NCBI RefSeq assembly: GCF_900290235.1
Contig: NZ_OLMK01000077.1
Location: 1-64,000 of the forward strand
Source: Streptomyces sp. MA5143a
GTDB lineage: Bacteria > Actinomycetota > Actinomycetes > Streptomycetales > Streptomycetaceae
Direction of reading: 5' to 3'
DNA: 64,000 nt
This document shows positions 59,185 to 64,000 of this stretch, piece after piece. Both the position numbers and the translations under genes were made by a program. Within the stretch, counting starts at the first letter, position 1. The number at the start of each line of letters is the position of its first letter. The notes beneath the pieces are model-generated. The model worked only from the letters and a program-made list of their open reading frames with translations, ran no database searches and was not told the DNA's origin.

Positions 59185-60503
59185 CCACACTGGACCATCC
59201 GGCCCGCGACGACGCCGCCCGAGGCCCCGTCCGCATCCCGTTCCCGGTCGTCGACGAGGTCTCCCGCCACTGCCTCCAGGAGGAGGAACCCGAGACCGTC
59301 CACATCGAGGTCCATCTGCCGGGCCCCCTCGCCCCCGACCGCCTCCGGGAGGCGTTCACCGAGGCCCTCCACCGGCACCCCCGCAGCCTGATGCGCCAGG
59401 CCCCGGCGCACTGGTACAGCCGCCGCTACGAGTGGGAGCTGACGAAGGAGCCGGAGGTGGAGGTGGTGAGCTTCCCGCCCCCGGGCCCGGACGCCCTGCG
59501 GGACGCCCGCACCAGGTCCCTGACCCAGGCCCCACCGCTGTCCCTCTCCCCGCCGATCCGCCTGGAGGTGGTCGCGGACGCGGGCCCGGAAGGTGAGGGC
59601 ACCGTCCTCTTCCTCACCATCAACCACACCGCCCTGGACGGCCCCGCCTGCCTCCGCATCCTCGCCACCGCGGCCGAGCTGTACGGCGGCGAGGACAACG
59701 CCCCCACCGCGCCCCCGGTCCGCGCCACCACCCCCGACCTGCCCCTCGCCGGTCCCGAGACCCCGTCCACCTGGGCCCCGCCCGCCCGAGTCGCCCCCGG
59801 CACGCCCGAGCCCTCCCCGGGCAACGGCCTGCTCGTCACCGAACTGCCGGTGCCCCGCCGCCCCAGGTCGGCCCCGTACACCGTGAACGACCAGCTCATG
59901 GTCACCACGGCCCTGATGCTGGCCCACTGGAACCGGGAGCACGGTGCCCGCCCGCGCCCCTTCCGCATCACCATGCCCGTGGACGACCGGCCCCGCGACA
60001 CCCGCATGCCCATCGGCAACGGCACCCGTCTGGTCGACGTCGCCTTCCTCCCGGATGAGGTGGACCAGCGCCGCACGCCCACCGCCGTCCTGCTGCGCCG
60101 CACGGCCGACCGCACCCGTGCCCTGAAGTCGCTCAGCCGACCCCAACTGGGCCACGGCGCCTCGCTCCTGACCGCGCCCGTCGTCCCCGTCTCCTGGCGG
60201 GCGGCCCTCACCCGGGGCCTGCGCCGGGCGGCCGCCCCCTGGACGTCGACGACCCTGCTCAGCAACATCGGCCGCATCCCGTACTCCCTGGACTTCGGTC
60301 AGGAGGCCGGCCGCGCGCACGCCGTGTGGTTCTCCGCGCCCGCCCGCATGCCACGCGGCCTCACCGTCACGACCGCCTCCACGGCGGGCCGTCTCCACCT
60401 GGCCCTGCGCTGGTCCCGTGCCCTGCTCGGCCACGGCGACGGCGCCCACCTCCGCGACCTCTTCGAGCACTACCTGCACGCGACGGAAGAGGACACCCCC
60501 TGA
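59181..60503 (+). CDS. Condensation-domain-like acyltransferase
   Basis: A 440-residue protein of the chloramphenicol-acetyltransferase/condensation superfamily (PapA and WS/DGAT relatives). The active-site motif HHxxxDG appears as INHTALDG (about 150-157), with Asn for the first His, which is allowed since the second His is catalytic. The NDQLMVTTALMLAHWNREHG helix and LSNIGRIPYSLDF (about 353) match the family. It may acylate the glycan or a lipid built by this operon. ATGA overlap with the AftD-like gene. Confidence 0.85.
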   Translation: MTTLDHPARDDAARGPVRIPFPVVDEVSRHCLQEEEPETVHIEVHLPGPLAPDRLREAFTEALHRHPRSLMRQAPAHWYSRRYEWELTKEPEVEVVSFPPPGPDALRDARTRSLTQAPPLSLSPPIRLEVVADAGPEGEGTVLFLTINHTALDGPACLRILATAAELYGGEDNAPTAPPVRATTPDLPLAGPETPSTWAPPARVAPGTPEPSPGNGLLVTELPVPRRPRSAPYTVNDQLMVTTALMLAHWNREHGARPRPFRITMPVDDRPRDTRMPIGNGTRLVDVAFLPDEVDQRRTPTAVLLRRTADRTRALKSLSRPQLGHGASLLTAPVVPVSWRAALTRGLRRAAAPWTSTTLLSNIGRIPYSLDFGQEAGRAHAVWFSAPARMPRGLTVTTASTAGRLHLALRWSRALLGHGDGAHLRDLFEHYLHATEEDTP

Positions 60504-61297
60504 TGTCCACGAAGACACCGAGGACACCGAGGACAGCGAGGACAGCGACCCCGGCGGCCACCACGGACCGCCCCGGGCTGCGGGACTTCTACGAGGACCC
60601 GACCGTTCCCGTCGCCTCCGGCAGCCCCCGCACTCTCCGCCAGGCCCGGATGCTCGCCGAGGCGCTCGGCCCGGCCGCCCACGGCGCCCGCACGATCCTC
60701 GACATCGGTTGCGGCGACGGCACCGCCGCCGCCACCGCCGCGCCCCTCCTGCCCGGCCACCGCCTCATCGGCATCGACTGGTCCCAGGACGCCCTCCGCC
60801 GCGCCCGCACCCGTCTGCCGTACGCCGTGCGCGGCGAACTCACCGACGGGGGGCTGCCGTTCCGGGCCGAGTCCGCCGACGCCGTGCTGTTCAGCGAGGT
60901 GATCGAGCACCTCGTCGACCCGGACGCGGCGCTCGACGAGATCCGCCGCGTGCTGCGCCCGGGCGGCCATCTGATGCTCTCCACCCCGAACCTCGCCGCC
61001 TGGTACAACCGGGCCCTGCTGCTCGCGGGCGTCCAGCCGGTGTTCTCGGAGGTCAGCCTGCGCGGCATCCACGGCCGGCCGGGCACGGAGGTCGTGGGCC
61101 ATCTGCGGCTCTACACGGCCCGCGCGCTCAAGGAGTTCGTGGCCGCGTCGGGCTTCGAGGTCGTACGGCTGCGGGGCGCGCCCTTCCACGGCGTACCGCG
61201 TCCGGTGCGCCCGCTGGACCGGCTGGTCTGCGCGGCCCCGTCGGCCGCGTCGATCCTGCTGCTGCACGCGCGCAGGCCGTCGACGCGGGGCGCGTGA
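60503..61297 (+). CDS. SAM-dependent methyltransferase
   Basis: A 264-residue class I methyltransferase. ILDIGCGDGTAAATAAPLL is the SAM site (about 65-83); FSEVIEHLVDPDAALDEIRRVLRPGGHLMLSTPN carries the later motifs. The N-terminal 25 residues are a Thr/Arg/Pro/Ala-rich stretch. The start overlaps the previous stop by one base (TGATG). It is the second of three methyltransferases in the operon, so the product is probably multiply methylated. Confidence 0.88.
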   Translation: MSTKTPRTPRTARTATPAATTDRPGLRDFYEDPTVPVASGSPRTLRQARMLAEALGPAAHGARTILDIGCGDGTAAATAAPLLPGHRLIGIDWSQDALRRARTRLPYAVRGELTDGGLPFRAESADAVLFSEVIEHLVDPDAALDEIRRVLRPGGHLMLSTPNLAAWYNRALLLAGVQPVFSEVSLRGIHGRPGTEVVGHLRLYTARALKEFVAASGFEVVRLRGAPFHGVPRPVRPLDRLVCAAPSAASILLLHARRPSTRGA

Positions 61298-62226
61298 CCA
61301 TGTGGTGGGGGGTGGCCGCGGCCCTGCTGGCGAACGCGCTGTACAGCACCGGGTTCGTGCTGGAGAAACGGGCGCTCGGCGCGCTGCCCCAGGTGTCGGT
61401 GCGGCAGCCGCTGAGACTGCTGCGGCTGGTCCTCGGCAGCCCCCTGTGGATCGGGGGTTCGCTGTCGCTGGCCGCCGGGTTCGGGGCGCAGCTCGCCGTG
61501 TACCGGACGCTGCCCATCGCCGCCGCCCAGGGCATCTTCGTCTCCGGGCTCGTGCTGCTGGTGCTGCTGTCGGCGCGGCTGCTCGGGGAGGAGACGACGG
61601 GCCGGGAGCGGTACGCGCTGGGCGCCATCCTCGCCGCGCTGCTGATGGTGGTGCTGTCGCTGGACGAGGGCTCCGACACGGTCAGCCGCGACGCGCCGTA
61701 CGCGCTGGTCCTCACCATCTGTCTGCCGTCGCTGGCGCTGGGCGTGTGGCTGTACCGGTCCGCGGAGCGGCGCGCCCGGCACCGGCACCGGCTGCCGACC
61801 ACGGGCGTCGAGTACGGCGTGGCCGTGGGTCTGCTGTACGGCGTCAGCTCCCTCGCGATCAAGGGGGTGTCGAGCCGACTCACCGTCGGTGGGGTCGGGG
61901 ACGCGGTGGTCGCCGTGCTGCGTTCCCCGTACCCGTATCTGCTGCTGTTCACCGGCGCGTTCGGCCTGGTCATGTCGCAGGCGGCGCTCCAGCGCTGCCG
62001 GGCGTCGCTGATCGTGCCGGTGTGCACGACGGTGACCAGCCTGTTCACGGCCGTGCTCGGCACGCTGTCGTTCGGTGAGTCGCTGCCGGACGATCCGCTG
62101 CGGCTGGCGCTGCGGCTGTCCGGCACGGTGCTCGCGGTCGGTGTCCTGCTGAGCATGCCCAAGCACGACGCGCCGCCGTCGGCGCCGCAACCCTCCACCC
62201 CCGCCAAGGAGCTGACCCCGCCATGA
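61294..62226 (+). CDS. DMT-superfamily (EamA-like) membrane transporter
   Basis: A 310-residue protein with about nine or ten helices in the two-fold pattern of DMT transporters. Examples are WWGVAAALLANALYSTGFVLEKRAL, LPIAAAQGIFVSGLVLLVLLSARLLGEETTGRE and the repeat ASLIVPVCTTVTSLFTAVLGTLSFGESLPDDPL. Members export metabolites or move lipid-linked sugars, as ArnE/F do. Here it may move a glycan building block across the membrane. The GTG start overlaps the previous stop (GTGA). Confidence 0.85.
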   Translation: MTMWWGVAAALLANALYSTGFVLEKRALGALPQVSVRQPLRLLRLVLGSPLWIGGSLSLAAGFGAQLAVYRTLPIAAAQGIFVSGLVLLVLLSARLLGEETTGRERYALGAILAALLMVVLSLDEGSDTVSRDAPYALVLTICLPSLALGVWLYRSAERRARHRHRLPTTGVEYGVAVGLLYGVSSLAIKGVSSRLTVGGVGDAVVAVLRSPYPYLLLFTGAFGLVMSQAALQRCRASLIVPVCTTVTSLFTAVLGTLSFGESLPDDPLRLALRLSGTVLAVGVLLSMPKHDAPPSAPQPSTPAKELTPP

Positions 62227-62462
62227 ACCCCGACGACCCGTTGCTTCAGATCCTGGCGTGCCCGCTCGACAAGGGGCCGCTGCATCTGGTCGTGCCCGAG
62301 GAGGGCGCGGACGAGGCGTCCCGGGCACCGGAGTCGCTCTACAACCCGCGGCTGCACCGCCGGTACCCGATCGTCGACGGCATCCCGCAACTGCTGCCGT
62401 CCTCGGGCGAGCAGGTCACGGAGGACGAACACGAGGAACTGCTGAGGAGGATGTGTTCATGA
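62223..62462 (+). CDS. Trm112/UPF0434-like small protein
   Basis: A 79-residue protein with the Trm112 pattern DPLLQILACPLDKGPLHLV and YPIVDGIPQLLP. Most Trm112 members have four zinc-binding cysteines; here only the one in ACPLDKG aligns, so zinc binding is unlikely (one Cys is also at the C-terminus). Trm112-type proteins activate methyltransferases, and this one lies directly between methyltransferase genes, overlapping both neighbours by ATGA. Confidence 0.85.
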   Translation: MNPDDPLLQILACPLDKGPLHLVVPEEGADEASRAPESLYNPRLHRRYPIVDGIPQLLPSSGEQVTEDEHEELLRRMCS

Positions 62463-63277
62463 CCACGCTCGCCGCCCGGCTGGCCCCGCTGCTGCCCGAC
62501 CGGGCGGTCGCCGCGACCGCCCGGTTCGTCTATCCCCGGTTCGAGCCCGAGCTGGCCCGGCTCGACGAGCTCTGTCCGCCCGGCTGCGGCACGGCCGTCG
62601 ACGTCGGCGGCTGGTACGGCCCGTGGACGCACCGGCTCGCCCGGCGGGCCGCGCGGGTGGTGACCGTCGAGCCGGTGCCCCGGCTGGCCCGGCTGCTCGT
62701 CGCGGGCGCCCCCGGCAACGTCCGGGTCGTCCAGGCCGCCGCGTCCGACCGGCCGGGCACCGCCCGGCTGTGGCTGCCGCCCGGCGACGACGGCGGGCGG
62801 GGTGTGTCGTCGCTGGTCCGCCGGGACATCCACGCCCGCGCCCTCGACGTCCCGTGCGTCACCCTCGACGGGCTCGGCCTGAGCGAGGTCGGCTTCGTCA
62901 AGATCGACGTGGACGGCAACGAACTCGCCGTGCTGCGCGGTGCCTCAGCGACCCTCGCCCGTGACCGCCCGGCCCTCTTCGTCGAGCTGGAGTCCCGTAT
63001 CCAGCCGATCGCCCCGGTCGTCGACCTCCTCACCGGCCTCGGCTACACCGGCTGGGTGCTGCCCGCCGGGACCTGGCACCGGCTGAACCCGGCCGTGCTG
63101 GAGGCCCACCAGGCGCGCACGTCGTACGTGGCGTCGCACGGTCTGCTGCGCCGGGTCCTGCCGTTCGGGGGACCGCGGTACGTGAACTCGGTGCTGTTCC
63201 TGCCGGACGGGCGCCGACCGGGCGGGGGGACGGTGGGGGAGCATGGCTCCCATGCCCTCCGCGAAGCGCCCCGGTAG
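62459..63277 (+). CDS. FkbM-family methyltransferase
   Basis: A 272-residue FkbM-type O-methyltransferase. SAM-binding AVDVGGWYGPWTHRLARRAARVVTVEPVP (about 43-71), the family motif VGFVKIDVDGNELAVLRGA (about 140-158), and a C-terminal beta region are clear. FkbM enzymes methylate sugar or polyketide hydroxyls, so a methylated surface glycan fits the operon. The ATG overlaps the Trm112 stop (ATGA). Confidence 0.9.
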   Translation: MTTLAARLAPLLPDRAVAATARFVYPRFEPELARLDELCPPGCGTAVDVGGWYGPWTHRLARRAARVVTVEPVPRLARLLVAGAPGNVRVVQAAASDRPGTARLWLPPGDDGGRGVSSLVRRDIHARALDVPCVTLDGLGLSEVGFVKIDVDGNELAVLRGASATLARDRPALFVELESRIQPIAPVVDLLTGLGYTGWVLPAGTWHRLNPAVLEAHQARTSYVASHGLLRRVLPFGGPRYVNSVLFLPDGRRPGGGTVGEHGSHALREAPR

Positions 63278-63848
63278 CCCCTCGGGTCCGTTCACCCCGC
63301 TCGACTTCCAGCTCGTGCTGCTGCGGCGGATGGCCGACCACAATCCCGGGCTCGTCGAGGAGGCCCGGCGGGAGCTGGGGGTGTCGATCGCGGAGATGCG
63401 CGAGGCGAACAAGCGGTGGCAGGCGATGGTCCGCTCGCCCCGGGCACGGGGCGCCGCCGCCCGGTACCGGTCCGTGTTGGGCGCGCCGGAGTCCGTGGCG
63501 CCGCGCCGCATCGGCGACCTGGACTGCGAGGCCCGGCTGTGGCCGGTGCCGCTGTGGCCGGACCTCCGGTTCGAGGTGCTGGTCGGCCCGGACGGGGCGG
63601 TCTGGAACGAGTGGCTCGTCCGGGCACCGGGGGCCGCCGGCCCCGCCCCGGCCACCCTGGAGGACCTCACCCCGTGGTCGTGCACGGTCGACGAGGTGGC
63701 CCGCGCGTTCGCCCCGGCCCGGCCGCTGGAGGGGACGGCGCCGACCCGCTGGGGGCTGGCGTTCGCCGCCCCGGACGCGCGGGGCACGCGACGGGAGGTC
63801 GTCGCCGAGTTCACGTGGGGACTGTTGCAGCGGGTGAGTGCCCGGTAG
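63243..63848 (+). CDS. Conserved-looking cytoplasmic protein, function unknown
   Basis: A 201-residue protein without membrane segments or motifs I recognise. The N-terminal half is helical (FQLVLLRRMADHNPGLVEEARRELGVSIAEMREANKRWQAM) and the C-terminal half is beta-rich (RLWPVPLWPDLRFEVLVGPDGAVWNEWLVRA). It overlaps the FkbM gene by 35 bases if it starts at 63243. An ATG at 63252 has better spacing from GGGGGA and may be the true start. Base use is like the operon, of which it is probably the last gene. Confidence 0.7.
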   Translation: MAPMPSAKRPGSPSGPFTPLDFQLVLLRRMADHNPGLVEEARRELGVSIAEMREANKRWQAMVRSPRARGAAARYRSVLGAPESVAPRRIGDLDCEARLWPVPLWPDLRFEVLVGPDGAVWNEWLVRAPGAAGPAPATLEDLTPWSCTVDEVARAFAPARPLEGTAPTRWGLAFAAPDARGTRREVVAEFTWGLLQRVSAR

Positions 63849-64000
63849 GGCCCGCCGCCGGTTCGGGTCCGGGTCGCGGTCACGCGTGGGGAACGTGACC
63901 GTTCATCCTTGCCCCTCATTCGCTCGCCGCCGGACCCAAGTCGACCAGTCGTGATCATCCCCTCAACGGCGGCCCGCGAGGGCTTAACCTCCGCGCAGAG
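63849..64000. other. Intergenic end of window
   Basis: No gene is seen in the last 152 bases. A small stem (GGCGGCCCGCGAGG area near 63966) and scattered A+T-rich positions may belong to a promoter of a gene beyond the window. Confidence 0.4.

Overview
The window is very G+C-rich DNA with the gene style of a Streptomyces or close relative. Evidence includes SCO2400-family and MAB_1171c-family proteins, strong third-position G/C bias, many GTG and TTG starts, and chains of ATGA/GTGA stop-start overlaps. I saw no rRNA, tRNA, CRISPR array or insertion sequence. It reads as chromosomal DNA with accessory (defence, sugar and cell-surface) loci.

Region 1 (1-14.2 kb) is a run of mostly independent genes: a decayed GH3 glucosidase pseudogene, a secreted pyroglutamyl-peptidase-like protein whose catalytic Cys is Ser, an EI24/CysZ-like membrane protein, a TetR-SGNH hydrolase pair with a clear operator, a type II thioesterase, a secreted M14 carboxypeptidase, a class-C-like serine hydrolase, an FG-GAP repeat protein, and a divergent MarR/oxidoreductase pair.

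Region 2 (14.2-31.1 kb) is devoted to sugars. A minus-strand YtfQRT/YjfF-type ABC importer is preceded by its LacI regulator, which has a near-textbook LacI operator upstream. A repeat-rich 1 kb and an SCO2400-family gene separate this from a plus-strand catabolic block: enolase-superfamily sugar-acid dehydratase, zinc dehydrogenase, U32-like TIM-barrel protein, ChvE-MmsA-MmsB importer and mutarotase. A palindrome TTCGAAATTTCGAA sits at the promoter of this block. Related sites lie in front of the U32-like gene, in front of an IclR-lactonase operon 24 kb away (47.3-48.9 kb), and more weakly in front of an arabinofuranosidase gene (42.7-44.2 kb). I infer an IclR regulon for an oxidative (non-phosphorylative) pentose or galactose-type pathway, with L-arabinose the favourite substrate.

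Region 3 (31.3-42.1 kb) has a PLP aminotransferase with a Pro/Met/Ala tail and then two NLR-like NACHT ATPases on the minus strand. One has a helical N-terminal domain. The other has a trypsin-like protease and is translationally coupled to a Trypco2 gene. They share a pre-NACHT block and post-NACHT motifs but differ in their N-terminal modules, as expected of anti-phage or conflict sensors with swapped effectors. An anti-sigma-like ATPase and an orphan sugar-binding lipoprotein lie between them.

Region 4 (42.2-51.3 kb) holds an Rrf2 regulator without cysteines, the arabinofuranosidase, an XRE-ImmA/IrrE-MAB_1171c triad with twin palindromic boxes, the lactonase-IclR operon and a PucR regulator. 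Region 5 (51.6-63.9 kb) is a tightly overlapping cell-envelope glycan operon: DUF3068, GT4, methyltransferase, a 1494-aa AftD-like arabinofuranosyltransferase, condensation-type acyltransferase, second methyltransferase, DMT-like transporter, Trm112-like protein, FkbM methyltransferase and a small unknown.
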